Notes: generated by a model not told the origin, from the sequence alone. A DNA stretch of 33,470 nucleotides from JBQCEE01 sp051960575 (GCF_051960575.1 NZ_JBQCEE010000389.1:1-33470), one strand, 5' to 3'. Counted from the stretch's first letter, positions 9,108-16,886 are shown. Made by a program: numbers and translations.

Positions 9108-9967
9108 TGCTGCGCTTCGGCCGCCGCACCTACGCCGACGACGACCTGCTGATCATGGCGATCGTCAATCGCACCCCCGACTCGTTCTACGACCGGGGGG
9201 CGACCTTCGCCTTCGAGAAGGCGCTCGAGCGCGTGCACCAGGTCGTCGCCGAGGGCGCCGACCTCGTCGACATCGGCGGGGTCAAGGCCGCGCCGGGCCA
9301 GGAGGTGACGGTCGCCGAGGAGATCGAGCGCACCGCGCCGTTCGTCGCGGCGGTGCGCGAGGCGTTCCCCGACCTGGTGATCAGCGTCGACACGTGGCGC
9401 GCCGAGGTCGGCGAGGCGGTGTACCAGGCCGGCGCGGACGTGCTGAACGACGCGTGGGGCGGCTGGGATCCAGGGCTCGCCGAGGTCGCCGCGAAGCACG
9501 ACATGGGCCTGGTGTGCACCCACGCGGGCGGCGCCCAGCCACGCACGCGCCCGCACCGCGTGCAGTACGACGACGTGCTCGCCGACGTGCTGCGCCGCAC
9601 GGTCGGCGAGGCCGAGCGTGCGGTCGCCCTCGGCGTCGACCGCAACAGCGTCGTCATCGACCCCGGCCACGACTTCGGCAAGAACACGCGCCACAGCATC
9701 GAGGTCACCCGCCGGCTGCCGGAGATGGTCGCCACGGGCTGGCCGGTGCTCGTCTCGCTGTCGAACAAGGACTTCGTCGGCGAGACCCTCGACCGCCCGG
9801 TGGGCGAACGGCTCATCGGCACGCTGGCGACGACGTCGGTCAGCGCCTGGCTGGGTGCCCGGATCTTCCGCGCGCACAACATCGCCGAGACCCGCCAGAC
9901 GCTCGACATGGTAGCGACGCTGCGCGGCACCCGACCGCCGGCGCGCACCACCCGCGGCCTCGCCTGA
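9107..9967 (+). CDS. folP: Dihydropteroate synthase homologue, FolP2 type
   Basis: A 286-residue TIM-barrel protein of the dihydropteroate synthase family, overlapping the end of gpgS. It keeps MAIVNRTPDSFYDRG at the N-terminus, a form of the pterin/pABA loop MGVVNVTPDSFSDGG. The second loop reads DIGGVKAAPG where true enzymes have D[IV]GGESTRPG, and the late phosphate-binding segment is SLSNKDFVGE rather than S-R-K-x-F. These changes match the mycobacterial FolP2 group, which lacks dihydropteroate synthase activity. A folate-pathway role is therefore doubtful, and a role tied to gpgS is more likely. ISVDTW and VIDPGHDFGKN, both conserved strands, are intact, so the fold should be sound. Confidence 0.85.
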   Translation: MLRFGRRTYADDDLLIMAIVNRTPDSFYDRGATFAFEKALERVHQVVAEGADLVDIGGVKAAPGQEVTVAEEIERTAPFVAAVREAFPDLVISVDTWRAEVGEAVYQAGADVLNDAWGGWDPGLAEVAAKHDMGLVCTHAGGAQPRTRPHRVQYDDVLADVLRRTVGEAERAVALGVDRNSVVIDPGHDFGKNTRHSIEVTRRLPEMVATGWPVLVSLSNKDFVGETLDRPVGERLIGTLATTSVSAWLGARIFRAHNIAETRQTLDMVATLRGTRPPARTTRGLA

Positions 9968-9979
9968 CGCCGGCGGGCA

Positions 9980-10180
9980 TCAGACCCCGCCGCCGCCCGC
10001 CTCGGTGTCAGCGACGTCGGCGTCCTCGGCGGTCCCGTCCGAATGGGGCTCGGGCGCGTCGTCGTCGAGCTGCTGCGCCCAGTCGCCGAGCGGTCGCTCG
10101 CTCGGCGGCGCCGTCATGGTCGGCTCGGAGTCCTGATCGAGCGCGCCGTCGTACTCGTCCTTGCTGCTGTCCGCTGCCAT
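9980..10180 (-). CDS. Small acidic protein, hypothetical
   Basis: A 66-residue reading frame from ATG 10180 to TGA 9980, strongly acidic (about 16 Asp/Glu) and Gly/Ala/Pro-rich, beginning MAADSSKDEYDGALDQDSEP and ending in a Gly-Gly-Gly-Gly-Val tail. It contains one tryptophan in LGDWAQQL and is probably disordered. I do not recognise a family. It is divergent from the molybdopterin oxidoreductase gene (85 bp apart) and convergent with the FolP-like gene. The ribosome site is weak; codon use looks coding (third-position GC bias), but the gene remains unproven. Confidence 0.5.
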   Translation of the reverse strand: MAADSSKDEYDGALDQDSEPTMTAPPSERPLGDWAQQLDDDAPEPHSDGTAEDADVADTEAGGGGV

Positions 10181-10264
10181 GCCGGAGGCATACCCACCGA
10201 GGCGGCACACCGATCCCCACAGCTGCAGTGTGCAAATGTTCCGCCGCGCGGGTAGTGGCCGGGC

Positions 10265-12604
10265 ATGGACGCACGTGAGCAGCACCGGCTGCAGCGACTC
10301 TGGGGTGAGCGCACGCCCTACGCCGCGGGTGAGACCTGGCCGGTACGCGTCGACGAGCACTACGCCGAGGGCGTGACGGCCGACGACGTCGACGCGTGGT
10401 TCACCACGGCTTCGCTGCTGCACTCGAACGGCGACGCCATGCGCATCGGCGTGCGCGACGGCCGGATCGTCGGGGTGCGGGGGCGCGACGACGACCGGGT
10501 CAACCACGGCCGTCTCGATGTGAAGGATCTCTACGGCTGGCAGGCCAACCTCAGCCGCGACCGCCTCACCCAACCGCTCGTGCGCCGCGACGGCCGGCTC
10601 GAGCCGACCGATTGGGACACCGCGATCGGCATGGTCGCCGATCGCACGAAGCAGCTGCTCGCCGACCACGGGCCCGGCTCGATCGGCTTCTACACGACCG
10701 GGCAGCTGTTCGCCGAGGAGTACTGGACGCTCACCACCATCGCCCGCGCCGGCATCGGCACGCATCACCTCGACGGCAACACCCGGCTCTGCACGGCCAC
10801 GGCGGGCGAGGCCCTGAAGGAGACGTTCGGCAGCGACGGGCAGCCGGCGTCGTACCGCGATGTCGATCATGCCGAGGTCATCGCGCTGTTCGGGCACAAC
10901 GTCGCCGAGACTCAACCGGTGTTGTGGATGCGGATGCTCGACCGGCTGGCCGGGCCGAACCCGCCGAAGCTGCTGGTGGTCGACCCCCGCCGCACGAAGG
11001 TGGCCGAGCAGGCGACGGTGCACCTCGCCCCGCGCAGCGGCACCAACCTCGCCCTGCTCGACGCCCTGCTGCACGAACTGCTCGTCAACGACTGGGTCGA
11101 CCACGACTTCGTCGACGCACACACCGTCGGCTTCGACGAGTTGCGCGCGCGGGCCGCCGACTGGACCCCTGCGTGGGCGAGCGAGATCTGCGACGTGCCC
11201 GCCGAGGACATCCGCGCGGCCGCGCGCCTGCTGGGCGCGCACACCCGCATCCTCGCCACCGTGCTGCAGGGCGTGTACCAGTCGCACCAGGCGACGGCCG
11301 CCGCCGTGCAGGTGAACAACCTCGTGCTGCTGCGCGGTGCACTGGGCAAGCCGGGGGCCGGTGTCCTGCAGATGAACGGTCAGCCCACCGCGCAGAACAC
11401 CCGGGAGTGCGGTGCCAACGGCGACCTGCCCGGCTTCCGGAACTGGGCGAACGACGAGCACATCGAGCAGCTGGCCCGCATCTGGAACGTCGACCCGATG
11501 CAGGTGCCGCACCACGGCCCGCCGACGCACGCCATGAACATCTTCCGCTACGCCGAGACCGGGTCGGTCAGGTTCCTCTGGATCTCGGGCACCAACCTGG
11601 CGGTCTCGTTGCCCGAGCTGCACCGGATCCGCTCGATCCTCGCGTCCGAGGGGCTGTTCGTGGTCGTCCAGGACATCTTCGAGACCGAGACCACCGCCTT
11701 CGCCGACGTCGTGCTGCCGGCAGCGACCTGGGGCGAGAAGACCGGCATCTTCACCAACGCCGACCGCACCGTGCACCTGTCCGAGCAGGCGGTCGAGCCG
11801 CCGGGCGAGGCCCGCAGCGATCTCGACATCTTCCTCGCCTACGCCCGTGCGATGGACTTCCGCGACAAGGACGGCCGGCCGCTCGTGCACTGGAACGATC
11901 CCGAGAGCGCCTTCGCCGCATGGCAGCGCGCCAGCGCCGGACGCCCGTGCGACTACACCGGTTTGACCTACGCGAAGCTGCGCGAGCACGGCGGCATCCA
12001 GTGGCCGTGCACCGCCGACGCTCCCCTCGGCACCGAGCGGCTCTACACCGACGGCATCAGCTGGGCGTCGGCCGACCTCAGCGAGAGCTACGGCCGCGAC
12101 CTCGTCACCGGCGCCTCGGTCGAGGAGGTCGAGTACCGCGCGCTGAACCCCGACGGCAAGGCGGTGCTCAAGGCCGCCGAGTACCTGCCGCCGCACGAGA
12201 TCCCGTCGACCGACTACCCCTTCCAGCTCACGACCGGGCGCACCATCTTCCACTTCCACACCCGGACGAAGACCGGTCGCACACCCGAGCTGAACGACCA
12301 GGCGCCCGACGTCTGGGCCGAGCTCAACGCCGACGACGCGGCGCAGCTCGGTGTCGGACCCGGCACGCTCGTCGACATCTGCTCGCCGCGCGGTCGCATC
12401 CGGGCCGCCGCCCGGATCGTCCCGATCCGCCGCGGCCTGGTCTTCGTGCCGTGGCACTACGGCTACTGGGACGTCCAGGGCGGCGCCGACGCGGCCGCGG
12501 CCCACGACCGCGCGGCCAACGAGTTGACCATCACCGACTGGGACCCGGTGTCGAAACAGCCGCTGTTCAAGACGGCCGTGTGCCGGGTCGAGGTCGTGCG
12601 ATGA
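10265..12604 (+). CDS. Molybdopterin-dependent oxidoreductase lacking the N-terminal Fe-S cysteines
   Basis: A 779-residue bis-MGD oxidoreductase related to assimilatory nitrate reductase/formate dehydrogenase. The molybdenum-ligand region NTRLCTATAGEALKETFGSDG has Cys176. The cofactor-binding blocks are present (LLVVDPRRTKVAEQA; QMNGQPTAQNTRECGANGDLPGFRNW; FVVVQDIFETETTAFADVVLPAATWGEKTGIFTNADRTVH). The C-terminal molydop-binding domain follows (LTTGRTIFHFHTRTKTGR...NDQAPDVWAELNADDA). Relatives carry CxxCxxxC near the N-terminus for a [4Fe-4S] cluster; here those positions are Ser50, His53 and Asp57 with identical spacing. The protein probably has no such cluster. It is not preceded by a Tat signal, so it should be cytosolic. 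The next gene overlaps by 4 nt. The substrate is unknown. Confidence 0.87.
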   Translation: MDAREQHRLQRLWGERTPYAAGETWPVRVDEHYAEGVTADDVDAWFTTASLLHSNGDAMRIGVRDGRIVGVRGRDDDRVNHGRLDVKDLYGWQANLSRDRLTQPLVRRDGRLEPTDWDTAIGMVADRTKQLLADHGPGSIGFYTTGQLFAEEYWTLTTIARAGIGTHHLDGNTRLCTATAGEALKETFGSDGQPASYRDVDHAEVIALFGHNVAETQPVLWMRMLDRLAGPNPPKLLVVDPRRTKVAEQATVHLAPRSGTNLALLDALLHELLVNDWVDHDFVDAHTVGFDELRARAADWTPAWASEICDVPAEDIRAAARLLGAHTRILATVLQGVYQSHQATAAAVQVNNLVLLRGALGKPGAGVLQMNGQPTAQNTRECGANGDLPGFRNWANDEHIEQLARIWNVDPMQVPHHGPPTHAMNIFRYAETGSVRFLWISGTNLAVSLPELHRIRSILASEGLFVVVQDIFETETTAFADVVLPAATWGEKTGIFTNADRTVHLSEQAVEPPGEARSDLDIFLAYARAMDFRDKDGRPLVHWNDPESAFAAWQRASAGRPCDYTGLTYAKLREHGGIQWPCTADAPLGTERLYTDGISWASADLSESYGRDLVTGASVEEVEYRALNPDGKAVLKAAEYLPPHEIPSTDYPFQLTTGRTIFHFHTRTKTGRTPELNDQAPDVWAELNADDAAQLGVGPGTLVDICSPRGRIRAAARIVPIRRGLVFVPWHYGYWDVQGGADAAAAHDRAANELTITDWDPVSKQPLFKTAVCRVEVVR

Positions 12605-13098
12605 CCGGCGAGGCCGGATCGCGGTACGCGCTGAGCAAGGTGCACCAGGCCGAGGACGACCTGGTCGAGCACCTCGTCGCGGTCGCCGAGCGGCACGCGA
12701 CCGAGCACGAGGTGCATCACGTCGCCCTCGACCTCGCCCGGTGGTCGCGCGAGCACCTCGCGGCGGTGGCGGGGACGGCGCAGGCCCGCGGGATCGACCT
12801 CGATCCGCACCCGCACGGGCCGTCGAGGGTGAGCCGGGCCGCGCAGCGGGCGACGGCGGTGATGGGCGGGCGGCGTCCCGAGCCGGGAGTGCTGCTGCTC
12901 GAGGACGTCGAGCAGCTGTACCTGCTCGCCTCGGCCGCGTCGCTGGCGTGGGAGCTGCTCGGCCAGCACGCCAAGGCGCAGCGGGACGCCGACCTGCTCG
13001 GGGTCGTGACGACCTGTCACCCGCGCACGCTGCGGCAGGTGCGGTGGGCGAACACCACCCTCAGGACGGTCTCGCCGCAGGTGCTCGGCAGCCTCTGA
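12601..13098 (+). CDS. Helical protein coupled to the molybdopterin oxidoreductase
   Basis: A 165-residue soluble, alpha-helical protein whose ATG overlaps the oxidoreductase stop (ATGA), so the two are translationally coupled. The first 60 residues are rich in His and Glu (QAEDDLVEHLVAVAERHATEHEVHHVALDLARW), which could be a helical bundle of the ferritin-like or hemerythrin-like kind; no full metal motif is certain. The second half has VLLLEDVEQLYLLASAASLAWELLGQHAKAQRDADLL. I do not recognise a named family. Because of the coupling, a role as a partner or accessory subunit of the oxidoreductase is a reasonable inference. Confidence 0.7.
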   Translation: MTGEAGSRYALSKVHQAEDDLVEHLVAVAERHATEHEVHHVALDLARWSREHLAAVAGTAQARGIDLDPHPHGPSRVSRAAQRATAVMGGRRPEPGVLLLEDVEQLYLLASAASLAWELLGQHAKAQRDADLLGVVTTCHPRTLRQVRWANTTLRTVSPQVLGSL

Positions 13099-13110
13099 CC
13101 GGCCCTCGCG

Positions 13111-13380
13111 CTACTCGCGCCCCGCGGGCCCCTCGGCCGACGGCTTGCCCGGCTTGCCCTTGGTCTGCTGCAGGATGTCGTCGATCGCCTCGTCGGGGGT
13201 CGAGGCCGCCTTCTGGTTGGCGATCTGGAGCTCGCGATAGACCTCTTCGCGGTGCACGCTGACCGACCGCGGCGCCGTGATGCCGATACGCACGGCGTCG
13301 CCGCGCACCTCGATCACCGAGATGACGATGTCGTCACCGACGATGATGTTCTCGCCGGAACGGCGCGTCAGGATCAGCAC
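13111..13380 (-). CDS. csrA: Translational regulator CsrA
   Basis: RNA-binding post-transcriptional regulator; dimers bind GGA motifs and usually block ribosome access. The GTG at 13380 gives the canonical N-terminus MLILTRRSGENIIVGDDIVISVIEV; an alternative GTG at 13401 would add seven residues the family lacks, and neither has a clear ribosome site. The core is complete: LTRRSGE, VRGDAVRIGI, and APRSVSVHREEVYREL including the RNA-contact Arg of HRE. A tail of about 30 residues, Lys/Pro/Gly-rich, follows the core. It lies 27 nt after fliW, last in the flgN-flgK-flgL-fliW-csrA operon. Its most likely target is the flagellin mRNA; see the leader at 17961-18025. Confidence 0.95.
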   Translation of the reverse strand: MLILTRRSGENIIVGDDIVISVIEVRGDAVRIGITAPRSVSVHREEVYRELQIANQKAASTPDEAIDDILQQTKGKPGKPSAEGPAGRE

Positions 13381-13407
13381 CCTCGCCAGGGTACTGACCA
13401 CGGCCGG

Positions 13408-13815
13408 TCAGCGCGTGAGCAGCGGCTGCCGCATGGGCAGCGCGTCGTCGTCGAGCACCAGCTGCACGGCGCGGTCGGTGCCGGAACCGAGCACGACGGG
13501 CGCCCGCAGGTTGGCGGTCGCATCCGCCAGGCCGCGCTCGACGGTGAGCACGAGCAGGAGGTCGACGGTCTCGCCGACCTGGGTCTCGAGGCTGCTCGGC
13601 AGCTCGGGGCGGTAGTCCGGGAAGAATGTGCCGGCCGGGGTGAGGATGAAGCGCAGCGCCGGGTCGTCGGCCGAGCGCAGCGAGAACAGCACGCCCTCGT
13701 CGTCGATGGCGGTCAGGTCGAAGTCCCGCAGGCCCGGGAAGCCCGGGATCGGCTCGACCATCGTGATGTGCCGCGACTGCTTCACCGGCGCCACAGGCGC
13801 GAGCATGGCGCTCAT
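13408..13815 (-). CDS. fliW: Flagellar assembly factor FliW
   Basis: A 135-residue cytosolic protein that binds both flagellin and CsrA; when flagellin is exported, freed FliW inhibits CsrA. Recognised by PIPGFPGLRDFDL, matching the family's F-x-x-G-I-P-G-F-e pattern. The order of strands is also typical, with FSLRSADDPALRFILTPAGTFFPDYRPELP (the usual S-v-d-d-P-x-l-a-F-v-v region) and VLTVERGLADATANLRAPVVL (the V-x-T-l-N-L-r-A-P-i-v-i region). The ATG at 13815 overlaps the flgL stop by 4 nt (ATGA), so translation is coupled to flgL. The neighbouring csrA confirms the assignment. Confidence 0.95.
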   Translation of the reverse strand: MSAMLAPVAPVKQSRHITMVEPIPGFPGLRDFDLTAIDDEGVLFSLRSADDPALRFILTPAGTFFPDYRPELPSSLETQVGETVDLLLVLTVERGLADATANLRAPVVLGSGTDRAVQLVLDDDALPMRQPLLTR

Positions 13816-14699
13816 CGGAGGAAGTCCAGCAGGGAGAGCTGACGGATCGAGGCGGTCGTCTGCAGCGCCGCCTGGTAGTTCGTGTTCGCTGTGGTCACCT
13901 GGATCGCCATGTCCGCGAGATCGATGTCCTGGATGCCGGAGAGCTGGGTCTTCAACGTGAGGGTGTTCGCCGCCTGCGTCGTCTGCGCCTGCGTGATGCG
14001 GGCCGCGGCCGCGCCCTCGGCGGCCTGTGCGGCGGACAGCTGCCTGAGGGCGCCGTCGACCTGACCGAGTTGCCCGCTCAGCGTCGAGGTGTCACCGGAC
14101 CGCAGCGCGCCGGCGATGTCGCTGAGCAGCGAGAAGACGTCGCTGCCGGGGGCCCCGAAGGCCGTCGGGCCGGTCTGGTTGACCTGGATGCTGGCGTTCT
14201 CGCCGATGGTGCGGGTGATCGCGCCGCCGTCGCCCTGGTAGTTGCCGGACGAGTCGTAGGCGACCGGCGATCCCGACGTCCCGGCGAAGATCGGGCGGCC
14301 GTTGTACGTCGTGTTCGCCGTGGCGAGCAGCGACGAGCGGATCGCGTCGACCTGGTCGGCCAGCGACGACATCGCCTCCGGCGTCATCGCGCCCGAGTTG
14401 AGGCCCTGCACGACGATCGTGCGCGCCGACTGCACCTGGTTCACCGCGCTGGAGTAGGCGCTGTCGGCCATCGACAGCCAGCCCTGGGCGAAGTTCTGGT
14501 TGGTCGTGTACTGCCCCATGCGCGACAGGGACGCGCGGAGCTTGAGCGCCTGCACCGTGCCGGCCGGATCGTCCGAGGGCTTGGTGATCTGGTTGCCGCT
14601 GGACATCTTGGCCTGCAAGGTGTCGAGACGGCTCGAGGCGGTCTGCAACCCGCGCAGCGAGTGCTGCGCGAGCGACCCCTCGGTCACGCGGAGGCTCAT
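13812..14699 (-). CDS. flgL: Flagellar hook-filament junction protein FlgL (HAP3)
   Basis: Structural protein of the junction between hook and filament, exported by the flagellar type III system. Of 295 residues, the N-terminal helix (MSLRVTEGSLAQHSLRGLQTA...LQAKMSSGNQITKPSDDPAGTVQALKLR) is the flagellin-like D0/D1 region with the characteristic S-G-x-x-I-x-x-P-S-D-D-P. The C-terminus (DLADMAIQVTTANTNYQAALQTTASIRQLSLLDFLR) has the second D0 helix and the typical SLLDFL end. The Gly/Ser/Thr-rich central region carries NGRPIFAGTSG, common in FlgL. It starts 2 nt after the flgK stop and overlaps fliW. Confidence 0.95.
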   Translation of the reverse strand: MSLRVTEGSLAQHSLRGLQTASSRLDTLQAKMSSGNQITKPSDDPAGTVQALKLRASLSRMGQYTTNQNFAQGWLSMADSAYSSAVNQVQSARTIVVQGLNSGAMTPEAMSSLADQVDAIRSSLLATANTTYNGRPIFAGTSGSPVAYDSSGNYQGDGGAITRTIGENASIQVNQTGPTAFGAPGSDVFSLLSDIAGALRSGDTSTLSGQLGQVDGALRQLSAAQAAEGAAAARITQAQTTQAANTLTLKTQLSGIQDIDLADMAIQVTTANTNYQAALQTTASIRQLSLLDFLR

Positions 14700-14701
14700 G
14701 A

Positions 14702-16048
14702 TCAGTTGCCCAATCCGGTGTGGTTGATGAGGGTGTCGAGCATGCTGTCGATCGTCGTCAGGACGCGGGACGCGGCCTGGTAGGCGTGCTGGTAGGTCAG
14801 CATGTTGTTGATCTCGTCGTCGTAGCTGACGCCGTTCGCCGAGGTGCGCAACGCGTCGGCGCTCTGCGTGACGCTCGCCTGGGTCGCCTGCTGCTGCTGG
14901 GCGACGGCGCTGTCCCCTGCCACCGAGGCCACCAGCTGCACGTACGCGGCGTCCGGGCCGCTGCTGAGGTTGCCCGCGGTGCCGAGACCGGTCGCGTTGC
15001 TGCCGTCGAGCGCGCCCGCGCCGGCGGCCGCGGCGGCGACCAGCGTCGGGTCGGTGAACGCCACGGCGATGTCACCCGCGCCCGCGCCGCTGAACATCGG
15101 GGTGCCGGTGTCGCCGGCGAGGTCCGTGCCGTTGGCCTGTGCCGTGTTGACGACCGTGATCAGCTTCGCGGCGACGCCGTCGAGCGCGCTCTGGTAGCCC
15201 GGCAGGGTCGTGCCGAGCGCGGTGACATCGGCGGCCGCGCTACCGGTGGTGAGCGTCGCAACGGTGCCGCCGACGGTGATGTTCGCGCCGTCGAAGGCGA
15301 CGGTGGCGGCGGTGTTGCCGGTGACCAGTGCCTGGCCGCCCACGGTCACGTTCACCATGCCGTTCGGCTGCAGCGTCGCGGTCGCGCCGAGCGATGCGCT
15401 GAGCTGGTCGAGCACCTGGTCGCGCTGGTCGAGCAGGTCGCTGGTGTCCGACCCGCCGCCGGCGGCGACGGCGATGCGGGCGTTGAGGTCGGCCAGCTTG
15501 CTCGCGAGGGCGTTCGCGGCCGTCGCGGTCTGCCCGAGCGACTGGCCGATGTTCGCGGCGATGCCGCTGAGGCTGGTCGACATCGAGTTCAGGGTCGACG
15601 CCACGGTCTGCGCCTTGCTGAGCAGCGTCGTCCGGGTCGCCGCACTCGACGGGTCGTTGGCGACGGCGCTCCAGGCGTTCCAGAAGGCGTTGAGCTGCTC
15701 CGACAGGCCGGTGTCGCTCGGCTCCGGGAAGACGGCCTCGACGCTCGACAGGCGCGAGGCGGTGGTGTCGGCCGCGGCGCCACGAGCGTCCTCGAGGCGG
15801 GCCCGGGCGTCGACGAGCGCATCGTTGAGCCGCGAGGTGCCGAGGATCTGCACGCCACCGGTCTGGGTCGCCGCGACGTAGCGCCGCGAGACACCCTCGA
15901 CGCCGTCGAGGCTGGCCTGCTGCGCGGCGCGCCGGACGTAGCCCGGCGTGTCGGCGTTGGCGATGTTCTGCGAGACGACGTTCAACCCGTACCGGGCCGC
16001 CGCGAGGGCGGTGCCGGCCTGCTGAAGGCCTCCGAAGGTGCTGGTCAT
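14702..16048 (-). CDS. flgK: Flagellar hook-associated protein FlgK (HAP1)
   Basis: Junction protein next to the hook, 448 residues. The N-terminus STFGGLQQAGTALAAARYGLNVVSQNIANADTPGYVRR carries the rod/hook-family signature S-x-N-I-A-N-x-x-T-P-G-Y. The centre has the FlgK-type LNARIAVAAGGGSDTSDLLDQRDQVLDQLS (family: L-N-x-x-I-x-x-x-x-a-N-D-L-l-D-q-R-D). The end (VSYDDEINNMLTYQHAYQAASRVLTTIDSMLDTLIN) matches the family's S-l-D-E-E-x-x-n-l-x-x-Y-Q-x-a-Y-x-A-s-a-r-v-i-x-x-x-d-e-m-l-d-t-L. Its ATG overlaps the flgN stop by 1 nt (TGATG). At 448 residues it is shorter than enteric FlgK (about 547), the loss being in the variable central domain. Confidence 0.96.
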   Translation of the reverse strand: MTSTFGGLQQAGTALAAARYGLNVVSQNIANADTPGYVRRAAQQASLDGVEGVSRRYVAATQTGGVQILGTSRLNDALVDARARLEDARGAAADTTASRLSSVEAVFPEPSDTGLSEQLNAFWNAWSAVANDPSSAATRTTLLSKAQTVASTLNSMSTSLSGIAANIGQSLGQTATAANALASKLADLNARIAVAAGGGSDTSDLLDQRDQVLDQLSASLGATATLQPNGMVNVTVGGQALVTGNTAATVAFDGANITVGGTVATLTTGSAAADVTALGTTLPGYQSALDGVAAKLITVVNTAQANGTDLAGDTGTPMFSGAGAGDIAVAFTDPTLVAAAAAGAGALDGSNATGLGTAGNLSSGPDAAYVQLVASVAGDSAVAQQQQATQASVTQSADALRTSANGVSYDDEINNMLTYQHAYQAASRVLTTIDSMLDTLINHTGLGN

Positions 16049-16566
16049 CAGACGTGCTCATCCAGGAGTCGGGAACCGGACACAACCTGCGCGCGTCCAC
16101 CCTGCGCGTCGTACGTACTGCTCGTGAGGCCGAGGCGGTCGAGGGTCTCGCCGATGACGCGGCCGGCGGCCGCGAGCTGGCGCGAGGTCTCGGCGGCGAG
16201 CGCCTGGACCTCGAGCACCAGTGACCGCAGCGCGGCGCGATGCTCGGCGAACAAGGTCGCCCACGGCTCGTCGGCCGTGTCCGACAGTCGGCTCAGCGTC
16301 GAGTCACCGGGCAGCCCGAGCTGCAGGGCCAGGTGCTCGACCTCGACGGCCCGCGCGATCTCCTGCAGCCGCATGCTCTCGACGGCGGCCTGCACCTCGT
16401 CGGTGGCCTTGGCCAGCCAGCGGGTCGAGCCGGATGCGACGACGAGCTGCTCCTGCGTCAGCTTGAACAGCAGGTGCTCGAGGACGTCGCGCTCGCGCCA
16501 CAGCAGCCCCGAGACGGCACCGTAGGCCTCGGCCGCGGTGTCACCGGTGTCGCCATGAGCAGGCAC
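16048..16566 (-). CDS. flgN: Flagellar export chaperone FlgN family
   Basis: Cytosolic chaperone expected to hold FlgK and FlgL before export. The GTG at 16566 is preferred because GGAGG precedes it with 6-nt spacing; this gives 172 residues, close to the family length of about 140-170. The chain is almost wholly helical: LLWRERDVLEHLLFKLTQEQLVVASGSTRWLAKATDEVQAAVESMRLQEIARA, typical of FlgN/FlgN-like proteins (L-x-x-E-x-x-x-L-e-x-L-l-x-x-L). Sequence similarity alone is modest; position upstream of flgK, overlapping by 3 nt at TGATG, makes the call firm. A flagellar-sigma-like promoter sits 38 bp upstream. Confidence 0.88.
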   Translation of the reverse strand: MPAHGDTGDTAAEAYGAVSGLLWRERDVLEHLLFKLTQEQLVVASGSTRWLAKATDEVQAAVESMRLQEIARAVEVEHLALQLGLPGDSTLSRLSDTADEPWATLFAEHRAALRSLVLEVQALAAETSRQLAAAGRVIGETLDRLGLTSSTYDAQGGRAQVVSGSRLLDEHV

Positions 16567-16603
16567 TGCGTCCTCCGAGAGGTCGGTGGGGGGAACAGCA
16601 GAC

Positions 16604-16630
16604 CTATCGGCCGGGCCCCGGGCGACCTGA
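16604..16630 (-). promoter_or_regulatory. Putative flagellar-sigma promoter of flgN-csrA operon
   Basis: Read on the minus strand: TCAG, 15 nt, GCCGATAG. The -35 extends to TCAGGTCGCC, matching 9 of 10 bases of the fliC promoter's TCAAGTCGCC, and the -10 matches 7 of 8 bases of GCCGATAA. It ends 38 bp before the GTG start of flgN. Confidence 0.6.
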
Positions 16631-16772
16631 GCCGGGCGACGGGACAAGCACCCGTAGGGCCCGAAGGGGGCAGATGCGCACAACATCGGACGTCTCGAGT
16701 GGCGCACGAGCGCACAGAAGTACACAGTGTCGGCATGACCGACTCGGGACGGCCCTGCGCCCGCGAAGCTGC

Positions 16773-16786
16773 GGGACCTTCGTCCC
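16773..16786 (+). promoter_or_regulatory. GGGACC-TTCG-TCCC palindrome in the flgN/sigma divergent region
   Basis: GGGAC and GTCCC flank CTTC. A 12-of-14 match occurs in inverse orientation upstream of flgB (22395-22408). It may be a binding site shared by flagellar operons, or an RNA hairpin; not determined. The rest of the 419-bp intergenic region (16567-16985) shows only the promoter of flgN, the inverted repeat at 16851-16886 and a repeated CTGCGGGGT (16902-16910 and 16935-16943). Confidence 0.4.
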
Positions 16787-16850
16787 CTCTTTGTCGGGTG
16801 GCGACATCAGGACTTGCGCCCCCGGGCCAGGTTGGGCAGAGTTCCTTCAC

Positions 16851-16886
16851 GTCGACCTAACACACATGAGTTTTACATAGGTCGAC
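16851..16886 (+). promoter_or_regulatory. Inverted repeat GTCGACCTA-N18-TAGGTCGAC upstream of sigma gene
   Basis: A perfect 9-bp inverted repeat (16851-16859 and 16878-16886) around an 18-bp AT-richer spacer, 100-135 bp upstream of the sigma gene ATG. In an otherwise 70% GC region, this is a good candidate for an operator or promoter element controlling the master flagellar sigma gene. Confidence 0.5.

Noticed and set aside
10396..12600. Long Arg/Ala-rich frame over the molybdopterin oxidoreductase, and a minus-strand frame over the same region
   Set aside because: Both are out-of-frame readings of the real gene; only the short ends (12601-13098 on plus; 9980-10180 on minus) have independent support.
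13381..13401. Seven-codon longer CsrA start (GTG at 13401)
   Set aside because: Family members begin at MLILTR; the extension has no ribosome site and no conserved residues.
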